Numbered from the stretch's first letter, positions 1 to 7,485 are shown. The stretch: 19,446 nt of DNA from Thermoflexales bacterium (GCA_007130345.1 SLSP01000219.1:1-19446); one strand, 5' to 3'. The notes: generated by a model from the sequence alone, not told the origin. Program-made: numbers and translations.

Positions 1-3
1 CAA

Positions 4-21
4 GGGGAACGTCAGTTCCCC
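4..21. repeat. short hairpin, 7-bp arms
   Basis: GGGGAAC and GTTCCCC pair perfectly around the tetraloop GTCA. It is one of three hairpins within the first 100 bases. No coding sequence could be recognised in bases 1-67, so its parent element or gene is unknown. Confidence 0.6.
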
Positions 22-37
22 GGTTCGCCGCGTAGTC

Positions 38-55
38 GCGGATCTGACGATCCGC
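38..55. repeat. short hairpin, 7-bp arms
   Basis: GCGGATC and GATCCGC pair perfectly around TGAC. That loop is the reverse complement of the loop of the preceding hairpin, and the two centres lie about 34 bp apart. Confidence 0.6.
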
Positions 56-67
56 TCAGAGCCGATC

Positions 68-100
68 AGGTGCGTTGCACTTTGGAAGTGCAACGCACCT
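68..100 (-). terminator. 15-bp perfect hairpin just beyond the hutU stop codon
   Basis: Arms 68-82 and 86-100 are perfectly complementary around a 3-nt loop. On the minus strand the hairpin begins three bases after the hutU stop. There is no T-tract, so it may be a 3'-end-stabilising structure or a dispersed palindromic element rather than a classical intrinsic terminator. Confidence 0.6.
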
Positions 101-103
101 GTG

Positions 104-1759
104 TTATCCAAGCATCGGCATCCAAATCCCCTTCGCTTTCGCGTGCTGGATGGCCTCGTCGTATCCCGCGTCGGCGTGGCGGACGACGCCCATGCCGGGG
201 TCGGTGGTGAGGACGCGCTGCAAGCGCCGCGCCGCCGCCTCGGTGCCGTCGGCGACGATGACCTGCCCGGCGTGCTGCGAGTAGCCGATGCCCACGCCGC
301 CCCCGTGATGGAAGCTCACCCACGTCGCCCCGCCCACGGCGTTAATCAGCGCGTTGAGGATGGGCCAGTCGGAGATGGCGTCGGAGCCGTCCTTCATCGC
401 CTCGGTCTCGCGGTTGGGACTGGCGACGGAACCGGCGTCGAGGTGATCGCGCCCGATGACGATGGGCGCGCTGATGCGTCCGTCGGCTATTGCCGCGTTG
501 AAGGCCAGTCCGGCCCGCGCCCGCTCGCCGTAGCCGAGCCAGCAGATGCGCGAGGGCAAGCCCTGGAACGCCACCTGCTCACGCGCCATCTTGATCCAGC
601 GCACCAGGTGCTCATCTTCGGGGAACAGGTCGAGGATGATGCGGTCGGTCGCGTAGATGTCCTCCGGGTCGCCAGAGAGGGCCACCCAGCGGAACGGCCC
701 CTTGCCCTCGCAGAAGAGCGGGCGGATGTAGGCCGGGACGAAGCCGGGATAGCTGAAGGCGTCTTCCAGGCCGTTGTCGAAGGCGCGCTGGCGCAGGTTA
801 TTGCCGTAGTCGAAGACGATGGCCCCGCGCTTCTGCATCTCGACCATCGCCGCGCAGTGCTCGGTCATCGTGCGGATGGCCTCCCACTGATAGCGAGCCG
901 GGTCGGATTCGCGCAACTTCACGGCGTCCTCGAAGCTCATCCCGTTGGGGACGTAGCTCAGGGGGTCGTGGGCCGAGGTCTGGTCTGTGACCACGTCGGG
1001 GATGACGCCCCGGCGCAGGAGTTCGGGGAACACGTCGCCGGCGTTGCCGATGAGGCCGATAGAGTAGGCTTCGCCCGCCGCCTGGCACGCGGCCACCTTG
1101 TCCAGCGCGGCATCGAGGTCGGTCATCACTTCGTTGACGTAACGGTGCTTGAGGCGGCGCTCCGCTCGCCAGGGATCGACCTCCACGACCAGGGCCACGC
1201 CCTCGTTCATCGTGACGGCCAGCGGCTGCGCGCCGCCCATCTCGCCGAGGCCGCCGGTCAGCGTGAACGTGCCCTTGAGCGAGGCGCGCGCGCCGAAGTG
1301 CTGGCGGGCCAGTTCGCCCAGGGTCTCGTAAGTGCCCTGGAGGATGCCCTGCGTGCCGATGTAAATCCACGAGCCGGCCGTCATCTGCCCGTACATCATC
1401 AGCCCGGCCTGCTCCCACTTGTCGAAGTTCTCCTGCGTGGCCCACGCGGGCACGATGTTGGAGTTGGCGAGCAGCACGCGGGGGGCGTCCTCGTGCGTCT
1501 TGAAGACGGCGACCGGCTTGCCGGATTGCACCAGCAGCGTGTCGTCCACGTCCATTTTTTGCAGCGTGTCCAAGATGGCGTCGAAGCTCGCCCAGTCGCG
1601 GGCGGCCTTGCCGCGTCCGCCATACACGATGAGATTATCCGGGTCCCCGGCGACTTCGGGGTCGAGGTTGTGCTGGATCATGCGGAAAGGGGCTTCCAGC
1701 AGCCAGTTTTTGCAATGTAGCTCAGTGCCTCTGGGGGCGCGAATCACTCGTTTAGGCAT
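104..1759 (-). CDS. hutU: urocanate hydratase (urocanase)
   Basis: Cytoplasmic NAD+-dependent enzyme of histidine degradation. It converts urocanate to 4-imidazolone-5-propionate. The 551-aa product is of full family length. Recognisable urocanase blocks are GGRGKAARDWASFDAI (about 47-62), the glycine-rich GGLGEMGGAQ (169-178), LIGNAGDVFPEL, and RICWLGYGER with Cys406, the probable counterpart of the essential active-site cysteine. The C-terminal block around WVSFHHGGGVG is also present. The frame stays open to an ATG at 1807, but the ATG at 1759 is chosen because AGGAG lies just upstream and family homology starts there. It stands alone: no hutH, hutI or hutG is visible, so either the rest of the pathway lies elsewhere or it is beyond the left edge. 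The UTRA-type GntR gene at 7703 belongs to the family named after the Hut repressor, but no shared operator with hutU was found. Confidence 0.96.
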   Translation of the reverse strand: MPKRVIRAPRGTELHCKNWLLEAPFRMIQHNLDPEVAGDPDNLIVYGGRGKAARDWASFDAILDTLQKMDVDDTLLVQSGKPVAVFKTHEDAPRVLLANSNIVPAWATQENFDKWEQAGLMMYGQMTAGSWIYIGTQGILQGTYETLGELARQHFGARASLKGTFTLTGGLGEMGGAQPLAVTMNEGVALVVEVDPWRAERRLKHRYVNEVMTDLDAALDKVAACQAAGEAYSIGLIGNAGDVFPELLRRGVIPDVVTDQTSAHDPLSYVPNGMSFEDAVKLRESDPARYQWEAIRTMTEHCAAMVEMQKRGAIVFDYGNNLRQRAFDNGLEDAFSYPGFVPAYIRPLFCEGKGPFRWVALSGDPEDIYATDRIILDLFPEDEHLVRWIKMAREQVAFQGLPSRICWLGYGERARAGLAFNAAIADGRISAPIVIGRDHLDAGSVASPNRETEAMKDGSDAISDWPILNALINAVGGATWVSFHHGGGVGIGYSQHAGQVIVADGTEAAARRLQRVLTTDPGMGVVRHADAGYDEAIQHAKAKGIWMPMLG

Positions 1760-1796
1760 CAGTGTCTCCTTAAATATGACTATGGGGTACGAGAAA

Positions 1797-1824
1797 AGGA
1801 TACACACCTCAGCAGAAAAGTCAA
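1797..1824 (-). promoter_or_regulatory. possible hutU promoter with overlapping inverted repeat
   Basis: On the minus strand TTGACT (1824-1819) is followed after 16 bp by TATCCT (1802-1797), about 40 bp upstream of the hutU start. ACACCT (1804-1809) and AGGTGT (1824-1829) form an inverted repeat across the spacer, a plausible operator. The -10 is weak and this is a by-eye call. Confidence 0.4.
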
Positions 1825-1918
1825 GGTGTCTAAAGACTTATTGACGCGACAGGGTGTTTCTCGCAATAAAAACCAGCACCCGCCAACGCGCACCACGCAC
1901 CACACACCCCGCCCATCA

Positions 1919-1946
1919 TTGACAAGCCGTTAGATTATGGTAAAAT
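1919..1946 (+). promoter_or_regulatory. sigma70-type promoter of the tetR-ABC-hlyD operon
   Basis: TTGACA at 1919-1924, a 16-bp spacer, and TAAAAT at 1941-1946. The -10 runs directly into the operator palindrome, so repressor binding there would block RNA polymerase. Confidence 0.65.
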
Positions 1947-1966
1947 AATGAACGAGCGTTCATTAT
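1945..1966. promoter_or_regulatory. 22-bp perfect palindrome, probable TetR operator
   Basis: The core AATGAACG-AG-CGTTCATT (1947-1964) extends by a further AT pair on each side. Size, symmetry and position over the -10 fit a TetR-family operator. A second smaller palindrome, ACTGA-ATA-TCAGT (1967-1979), and another TTCATT half-site (1980-1984) follow, so more than one repressor dimer could bind before the start codon. Confidence 0.7.
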
Positions 1967-1998
1967 ACTGAATATCAGTTCATTAGGGGCGAGGACAC

Positions 1999-2619
1999 AT
2001 GACGACATGGCGCGAAACAGCGCGCGAACAACGCAAGGAGTTGATTCTGGAAGCCGCCGCGCGGGTTTTTGCCCGCAATGGTTTCCAGCGTGCCACGATG
2101 CGCGAGATCGCCGATGAGGCCGGCATCGCCACCGGCACGATCTACCTGTACTTTGATGACAAACGCGATCTGCTGCTCAGTATCGCCGAGCAATTGGTGC
2201 ATCTGATCCCCCGCGAGTTGCCCTCCCACGCCACGCCCGATGAGGAACGCAGTTTTATCCGCTGTGTGCTCGATGAGCAGTTGCGCGTGGTGGAGGAGTA
2301 CCGCCCCTTCTTCCGCGCCGTCGTTGGCGAGATGTGGACCGATGACAGCCTGCGCACCCAATACCTGAACCGCGTCCTCGCGCCGCTGGTCAACACCATT
2401 GAGCTATTCCTCAAAATCGGCATCGAGACCGGCAAGGCCCGCCCCCACGACCCGCAGATTGTAGCCCGCGCGATGTTGGGCACGGTCTTTCTCTTCGCCA
2501 TCACCTCTGAGATGGAGACCGGCGATTATCTCAGCAGCGCGCGCCGCGACGCGCTGGCCCACGAGTTGACTGATTTCTTTCTCTACGGCGTGCGGCAACA
2601 GCCGGAGGAGGTACCTTGA
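1999..2619 (+). CDS. TetR/AcrR-family transcriptional repressor
   Basis: A 206-aa one-component regulator that probably represses its own operon and releases DNA on binding a small ligand. The N-terminal HTH is clear: residues 33-52 cover TMREIADEAGIATGTIYLYF, followed by DDKRDLLL. The remaining 150 residues form the helical ligand and dimer domain, which is too variable to predict a ligand. The ATG start has GAGGAC upstream and lies 32 bp after a perfect operator-like palindrome. The stop codon overlaps the TTG start of the first ABC ATPase by 4 bp, so translation is coupled. The order TetR, ABC ATPase, HlyD recalls cecR next to ybhGFSR in enterobacteria, which argues for control of an efflux pump. 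Confidence 0.93.
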   Translation: MTTWRETAREQRKELILEAAARVFARNGFQRATMREIADEAGIATGTIYLYFDDKRDLLLSIAEQLVHLIPRELPSHATPDEERSFIRCVLDEQLRVVEEYRPFFRAVVGEMWTDDSLRTQYLNRVLAPLVNTIELFLKIGIETGKARPHDPQIVARAMLGTVFLFAITSEMETGDYLSSARRDALAHELTDFFLYGVRQQPEEVP

Positions 2620-3566
2620 ACGCAGAGTCATCCGTCATCGAGATGCGCCAACTGACCCGCAGCTTCGGCGATCTGGTTGCCGTCGATCATCTGGATTTGG
2701 CTATCGAGCGGGGCGAGATCTTCGGGCTGGTGGGGCCGGATGGCGCCGGCAAGACAACCACGCTGCGCTTGCTCGCCGGGATTATGCAGCCGACCGCCGG
2801 GAGCGCGTCGGTGGTCGGCCACGACGTGCGCGAGCAAGCCGAGGCCATTAAGCACCACATCGGCTATATGGCGCAGCAGTTCAGCCTCTACGAAGACCTC
2901 ACCATCCTGGAGAACCTGCGCTTCTTCGCCGACATCTACCAGGTCTCTGCCGCCGAGCGCCGCGAGCGTATCCCGCGCCTGTTGCAATTTTCGCGCCTGG
3001 AACGCTTCACCGCGCGCCGCGCCGGACGGCTCTCCGGCGGGATGCAGAAGAAGCTCGCGCTGGCCTGTACCCTCATCCACCAGCCCCAGGTCATCTACCT
3101 GGACGAGCCGACCACCGGCGTCGATCCCGTCTCCCGGCGCGAATTCTGGGACATCCTGGGCGATCTGCATCTGGAAGGCATCACCATCGTCGTCAGCACG
3201 CCCTATATGGACGAGGCCGAGCGCTGTTCTCGCGTGGGGTTGATGTTCCAGGGGCGCCTGATCGCCTGCGACGCGCCCGCCGCCATTCAGAACCGCATCG
3301 AAGGCGAGATGCTGGAGATTCGGCCCGACCGTCTCAACGGCTCGGCCCCGGCCCTCGAAAGCCTGCCCGGTATCCACGAGGTGCAGACCTATGGCGATAT
3401 GCTCCATATTTTTGTGGATGATGCCGAGCAGCGCATCGACGCCGTGCGGCACACGTTGGCAGATCACGGCCAGCAAATCCTGTGGATGCGCGTCACCCCG
3501 CCCCGGATGGAAGAGGCGTTCATCCACCTCGTCCGCAAGCAGGCGGCATTGAAGGCCCGTGCCTGA
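2616..3566 (+). CDS. ABC transporter ATP-binding protein, YbhF N-half type
   Basis: A 316-aa nucleotide-binding subunit. It shows Walker A GPDGAGKT (40-47), a Q-loop near AQQFSLYEDLT (87-97), the ABC signature LSGGMQ (139-144), and Walker B VIYLDE (159-164) followed by the D-loop. The switch histidine is missing: the usual TTHYMDEAE reads STPYMDEAE, with Pro at about 196. The GPD variant of Walker A and the altered H-loop are, from memory, features of the first ATPase domain of fused YbhF-type proteins. The start is TTG, overlapping the tetR stop; the end overlaps the next ATPase by 8 bp. It probably pairs with that ATPase as a heterodimer in a drug or lipid efflux pump. Membrane subunits are not encoded nearby. 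Confidence 0.93.
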   Translation: MNAESSVIEMRQLTRSFGDLVAVDHLDLAIERGEIFGLVGPDGAGKTTTLRLLAGIMQPTAGSASVVGHDVREQAEAIKHHIGYMAQQFSLYEDLTILENLRFFADIYQVSAAERRERIPRLLQFSRLERFTARRAGRLSGGMQKKLALACTLIHQPQVIYLDEPTTGVDPVSRREFWDILGDLHLEGITIVVSTPYMDEAERCSRVGLMFQGRLIACDAPAAIQNRIEGEMLEIRPDRLNGSAPALESLPGIHEVQTYGDMLHIFVDDAEQRIDAVRHTLADHGQQILWMRVTPPRMEEAFIHLVRKQAALKARA

Positions 3567-4530
3567 TCCGGCGGCACCCGCCGCCATCGTCGCGCGCGAT
3601 CTGGTCAAGCGTTTTGGCAGCTTCGCGGCGGTGGATGGCGTCACGTTTGAGGTGCCCCAGGGCAGCATCTTCGGCTTCCTCGGCCCCAACGGCGCGGGGA
3701 AGACCACCACCATCCGCATGTTACTCGGTCTGCTCCAACCCACCGCCGGCTCCGCGCTGCTCCTGGGCTATGACGTGGCCCGCGAGACCCTGGCCGTCCG
3801 CCGCCAGCTTGGGTATATGTCGCAGAAATTCAGCCTGTACCGCGACCTCACCGTCGAGGAGAACCTGGACTTCTACGGGCGCGTCTACGGCCTGCGGCGC
3901 GAGCGGCTCAAGCGGCGCAAGACCTACGTGCTGGAGATGGCCGGGCTGGAAGGCCGCGAGCGCCAGCTTACCCGCGACCTCGCCGGCGGCTGGAAGCAGC
4001 GGTTAGCCCTCGGCTGCGCCATCCTCCACGAGCCGGCCCTCCTCTTCCTGGACGAGCCGACCGCCGGGGTAGACCCCATCTCGCGCCGCGCCTTTTGGGA
4101 CCTGCTCTACGAGTTGGCCGAAGCGGGCGCGACCATCTTCGTCACCACCCACTATATGGACGAGGCCGAGCGTTGCCGCGACCTAGCCTTCATCCTGGAT
4201 GGGCGCGTCATCGCGCAAGGCTCGCCCCACGAGATCAAGCGCACCAAAATGCGCGGGCAAGTCCTGGAAGTCACCTGCGATAACGCCCGCGCCGCCATGC
4301 CCATCCTGCGCGAGATGGCCGCCTTCGACGAGGTCGCGCTGTACGGTTCGCGCGTCCATCTGGTCGCGCCGGATGCAGCGGATGAAATCCCCGCCGTGCG
4401 CCACCGCCTGGAAGCCGAGGGCCTCGCCGTCCACGCTGTGGACGAGGTGCTGCCCTCGCTGGAAGATGTGTTTATCTCGCAAGTGCGCGCGCGGATCAAC
4501 CCCGTCGGCGAGTTGGAGGCGATAGCATGA
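3559..4530 (+). CDS. ABC transporter ATP-binding protein, YbhF C-half type
   Basis: A 323-aa nucleotide-binding subunit, with a GTG start inside the end of the preceding gene. It shows Walker A GPNGAGKT (42-49), Q-loop Gln90, Walker B LLFLDE (161-166), and a normal H-loop TTHYMDEAE with His198. The signature reads LAGGWKQ (141-147), so the signature serine is replaced by Ala. The upstream ATPase has a consensus signature but a degenerate H-loop. Together they are predicted to form one consensus and one degenerate ATP site. The C-terminal 110 residues match the small regulatory extension seen in this ABC-2 ATPase class. The stop overlaps the next start (ATGA). Confidence 0.93.
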   Translation: MPDPAAPAAIVARDLVKRFGSFAAVDGVTFEVPQGSIFGFLGPNGAGKTTTIRMLLGLLQPTAGSALLLGYDVARETLAVRRQLGYMSQKFSLYRDLTVEENLDFYGRVYGLRRERLKRRKTYVLEMAGLEGRERQLTRDLAGGWKQRLALGCAILHEPALLFLDEPTAGVDPISRRAFWDLLYELAEAGATIFVTTHYMDEAERCRDLAFILDGRVIAQGSPHEIKRTKMRGQVLEVTCDNARAAMPILREMAAFDEVALYGSRVHLVAPDAADEIPAVRHRLEAEGLAVHAVDEVLPSLEDVFISQVRARINPVGELEAIA

Positions 4531-6011
4531 CGCTCCTGAAAAACGCTTTATTTTTAACGCAAAGATTTTTAAGGTTTGGCGTCTTTGAATCTTGGCGACT
4601 TTGCGTTGTCCTTCTGTTCCTCTTCGCCGCCTGCCAGAGCCAGGAAGCCGCGCCCGTCGGCCCGCCGGCCGCTTCGGGCTTTATCGAGGCCGACAAGCTC
4701 AACGTCGCCCCCCAGGTCGGCGGGCGCGTCCTCACCCTCACCGCCGAAATCGGCGCGCAAGTGGCCGCCGGCGATCCCCTGGTCTACCTGGATGCCCGCG
4801 TCGCCCAGGCCCAGGTCGCGCTGGCCGAGGGCCGGGTGGCCGAGGCCCAGGCCCGCCTCGATATGGCCCGCCAGGGCGTCACCGAGGCCGAAATCCAGGT
4901 GGCCGAGGCGCAACGGGCGCAGGCCGCAGCCGGGCGCGTCGGCGCGTGCCAGGCGTGGGCCGATGCGCGCGCTATCCTCGAAGACCCCCAGGCCCTCAAC
5001 CGGCAGATCGCTGTGACGCAAGCGCACCTGCGCGCCGCCGACGCCGCGCGCGCCATCGCCGGGGCGTACAAGGATGTGGCCGGGATCGCCCAGGAGCAAT
5101 TCGAGGATGGCCGCGAGCGTCTGGCTGATGTGCCCGACAAGGTGCTCGTCTATGAAGGCGACATCAGCGACGTGCCCTTCGATCTGCCCCAAGAAATCCT
5201 AGACTTTTTGCAAGAGCATCCGCCGCCCTCCGGCACGTACCGCTTTGGCGATAACGAGATCATCGTGGAGGGCCACCAGGTATCGCTCTATCGCCATCTG
5301 AACATCTACATGCCGGTCGAAGCGCACTTCGCGCCCAACTACTACTGGCAGGCGTGGGTGGGCGTCCACACGGCGCAGGCCGGTTATGCCGGAACGCGCG
5401 ATCTCCTCAACTTGCTCTATCGGATGCGCGCCCATCCCACACAAATTCTGGCGCAGGTGGATCGGGCCGAAGCCCAGTGCCGCCAGGCCGAGGCGCAGGA
5501 GGCGATGGCCCAGGCGCAGGTGGACGGTCTCCGCCAGGGCGCGACGGCTCAGGAGATCGCGGCGCTGGAGGCGCTGTATCGCCAAGCCCAGGCCGAGCTT
5601 GAGCAGGCGCGGATCGCGCTCGGCCAGCAGACGTTGGTCGCCCCGGTCAACGGCATCGTGCTCGACCGCCCGCTGGAAGCAGGGGAGTTGGCCGGGCCGG
5701 GCGCGCCCCTCTACATGCTCGCCGACCTCGACGCGGTGTATCTCACGCTCTACCTGCCCGTCCGAGAGCTAGGGCGCGTGGCGCTCGGCGACGCGGTGGG
5801 CGTGACCGTCGCCAGCTTCCCCCGCGAGAACTTTGCCGGGACGGTCACGTTCATCGGGATGGAGGCCGAGTTCCCGCCCCAGAACGTCCCGCAGCCAGAG
5901 GATCGCGCGACGCTGGTTTTCGCCGTCCATGTGCGCGTGGACAATCCGGCGCATCGGCTCAAGCCGGGGATGCTGGCGGAAGCGGTTTTGAGCAGCGGGT
6001 TTAGCGAATGA
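4527..6011 (+). CDS. lipoprotein HlyD/YbhG-family adaptor with an inserted domain
   Basis: A 494-aa membrane-fusion or adaptor subunit of the efflux operon. The N-terminus has a hydrophobic stretch CVVLLFLFAAC ending in Cys36, a lipobox-like site with Phe at -3. A biotinyl/lipoyl half follows (about 50-90, VGGRVLTLTAEIGAQVAAGDPL), then Ala/Gln/Glu-rich coiled-coil arms (about 92-200 and 305-368), then the second lipoyl half and beta-barrel (about 369-490). Residues about 203-285 break the hairpin with a non-coiled, Tyr/Trp/Pro-rich segment unusual for this family. The start is ATG within ATGA, overlapping the upstream ATPase stop. The first 27 codons lie largely within an inverted-repeat element (4556-4607). 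The 3' end overlaps the second adaptor gene by 4 bp. Confidence 0.88.
   Translation: MTLLKNALFLTQRFLRFGVFESWRLCVVLLFLFAACQSQEAAPVGPPAASGFIEADKLNVAPQVGGRVLTLTAEIGAQVAAGDPLVYLDARVAQAQVALAEGRVAEAQARLDMARQGVTEAEIQVAEAQRAQAAAGRVGACQAWADARAILEDPQALNRQIAVTQAHLRAADAARAIAGAYKDVAGIAQEQFEDGRERLADVPDKVLVYEGDISDVPFDLPQEILDFLQEHPPPSGTYRFGDNEIIVEGHQVSLYRHLNIYMPVEAHFAPNYYWQAWVGVHTAQAGYAGTRDLLNLLYRMRAHPTQILAQVDRAEAQCRQAEAQEAMAQAQVDGLRQGATAQEIAALEALYRQAQAELEQARIALGQQTLVAPVNGIVLDRPLEAGELAGPGAPLYMLADLDAVYLTLYLPVRELGRVALGDAVGVTVASFPRENFAGTVTFIGMEAEFPPQNVPQPEDRATLVFAVHVRVDNPAHRLKPGMLAEAVLSSGFSE
4556..4607. repeat. inverted-repeat element inside the adaptor signal-peptide codons
   Basis: AACGCAAAG (4556-4564) and CTTTGCGTT (4599-4607) are perfect 9-bp arms. 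The A/T-rich interior includes partly repeating GGCGTCTTTG and GGCGACTTTG segments. Its base composition differs sharply from the GC-rich flanks. Similar AACGCAAAG-type palindromes occur as dispersed intergenic repeats in some Chloroflexota and cyanobacteria; that comparison is from memory. Here it is translated as residues about 10-27 of the adaptor protein. Confidence 0.6.
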
Positions 6012-7273
6012 AAAGCAGGCCAAGCAAGATGCTTTTGACGCGCGTTCTCGCGCGCTATTTCTGGCTCGCGCTGCCGCTGATTCTACTGCTGGCAGCGTGT
6101 CAGAGTGCTGCGCAGCCCGCGCCGCTGACCGGAACCGGCGCGCTAGAAGGGCGCACCGTCGTGGTGGCCTCGGAGCTAGGCGGGCGCATCGCCGCGTTAG
6201 CCGCGCAAGAGGGCGACCGCGTGGCCGCCGGCGAGGTGCTGGTGCGCCTCGATGACGGCGAGACGCGGGCGCAGGTCGCGCAAACCGCCGCCGCCGTCGC
6301 TGCCGCCGAAGCGAGCCTGGCCCAACTGCGCGCCGGCCCCCGCGACGCGGAGCTTGCCGCCGCCGAAGCCGCCCTCGAATTGGCGCAAGCCCAGGCCCAC
6401 AGCGCGGAGCGGGACCTGCTCTACGCCCGCGAGGCCATCACGAATCCCATCGAGTTGGACATTCAGATTACCCAGGCGCGGCTGCAACGGGACATCGCCG
6501 AGCAGCGGATCGAGGGGGCGCGGGCCGAACTGGCCGCCGAGGAGTTGCGCCGCCACATCTACGTCGATCTCAAAGAGAACGTGAGCGCGGAGACCCGGCG
6601 CTCCTGGGATTTGCGCATCGCGGCGGCGCAGGGCGCCATCACCCACGCCGAGGCCGAGCGAGACGCGGCCCAGGCCGATCTCAACGCGCTCTACGACCTG
6701 CGCGCCAATCCGCTGGAAAACGTGGCGCTGTTACGCGGCGCTCAGGCCGCCTACACCGCCACCCTCGCCGCCGTCGATACGGCCCAGGCGGAACTGGCCC
6801 GGCTGCGCGACCTCCCCCGCGCCGAAGAGGTACGCATCGCCGAGGCGCACCTGACCCAGGCCCGCGCCGCCCACACGCTGGCGCTCACGCAGCAGAGTAT
6901 GCTCACGCTCACCGCGCCGATCAGCGGCGTGGTCGCCAGCCGCAACTATCACGTCGGCGAAATCGCGCCGGCGGGCCGGGCCATCGTCACGCTGGTGGAC
7001 ATGGAGACCATTCACCTCACGCTCTACGTGGCCGAAGATCGCATCGGCGAGGTCGCGCCAGGCCAGCGCGCGGAGGTGCGCGTGGATACGCATCCCGGCG
7101 AGCGCTTCGTCGGCACCGTCGAGCGCATCGCCAGCGAGGCGGAGTACACGCCGGGCAGCGTCGATACCGCCGGAGATCGCGCTCGCCGCGTCTTCGCCGT
7201 CCGCATCCGCATCCCCAACCCAGAGCACCGGCTACGCCCCGGCATCCCCGCCACAGCGACGCTACTTCCCTAA
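6008..7273 (+). CDS. lipoprotein HlyD/YbhG-family adaptor
   Basis: A 421-aa second adaptor. It has a positively charged N-terminus and a canonical lipobox LAAC with Cys31. The lipoyl half GGRIAALAAQEGDRVAAGEVLV lies at about 58-79, and long Ala/Glu/Arg-rich coiled-coil arms span about 85-290. The returning lipoyl half (LTAPISGVVASRNYHVGEIAPAG, described by its ends only) is followed by a beta-barrel ending in the typical NPEHRLRPGIPATATLLP region. It lacks the inserted segment seen in its neighbour, so the two are not simple recent duplicates. The start overlaps the previous stop (ATGA). It is the last gene of the operon: a gene-free 429-bp region follows and no permease gene appears. Two adaptors may form a mixed oligomer, or serve different membrane partners. 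Confidence 0.91.
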   Translation: MKSRPSKMLLTRVLARYFWLALPLILLLAACQSAAQPAPLTGTGALEGRTVVVASELGGRIAALAAQEGDRVAAGEVLVRLDDGETRAQVAQTAAAVAAAEASLAQLRAGPRDAELAAAEAALELAQAQAHSAERDLLYAREAITNPIELDIQITQARLQRDIAEQRIEGARAELAAEELRRHIYVDLKENVSAETRRSWDLRIAAAQGAITHAEAERDAAQADLNALYDLRANPLENVALLRGAQAAYTATLAAVDTAQAELARLRDLPRAEEVRIAEAHLTQARAAHTLALTQQSMLTLTAPISGVVASRNYHVGEIAPAGRAIVTLVDMETIHLTLYVAEDRIGEVAPGQRAEVRVDTHPGERFVGTVERIASEAEYTPGSVDTAGDRARRVFAVRIRIPNPEHRLRPGIPATATLLP

Positions 7274-7275
7274 AG

Positions 7276-7284
7276 TTATCCACA
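7276..7284 (+). promoter_or_regulatory. DnaA box TTATCCACA
   Basis: Exact consensus 9-mer, lying within the 11-mer AGTTATCCACA that recurs in inverted orientation at 7412-7422. Confidence 0.65.
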
Positions 7285-7411
7285 GCTTCTCCCCAGGTGC
7301 CTCACAGGTTTTAGAGGCGGGTTAGATGGCATATTTAGGGGTTTGAGCGCTTCAAACGTCAATCTGTGGCATAGCTTACCCCGAAACCCGCGTGGGATTT
7401 GGGCACGCCTC

Positions 7412-7420
7412 TGTGGATAA
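7412..7420 (-). promoter_or_regulatory. DnaA box TTATCCACA (minus strand)
   Basis: Exact consensus, read as TGTGGATAA on the plus strand. Near-matches at 7453-7461 (TTATCCCCA) and 7565-7573 (TTTTCCACA) share its orientation. Confidence 0.65.
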
Positions 7421-7485
7421 CTCCCCCAAAACTGTGGAGATCACGGGCTTTTTGGGGATAACTGCTGATTCTACTGAAAGCACCC

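Noticed and set aside
101..1720. 539-aa plus-strand open frame across the hutU gene
   Set aside because: It is antisense to an unmistakable urocanase with all family motifs. Long antisense frames are expected in GC-rich coding DNA, and the translation has no recognisable domain.
1760..1918. A small gene or riboswitch between hutU and the tetR promoter
   Set aside because: No open frame with a ribosome site and no recognised riboswitch core was found; only a weak hutU promoter and inverted repeat are visible.
2628..3743. 371-aa minus-strand open frame over the ABC ATPase genes
   Set aside because: Shadow of the ATPase coding frames; no domain, no ribosome site, and the plus-strand motifs are clear.
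4556..4607. A CRISPR array or insertion sequence at the A/T-rich patch
   Set aside because: Only one inverted-repeat unit, no repeat-spacer periodicity and no transposase; it is better described as a single palindromic element.
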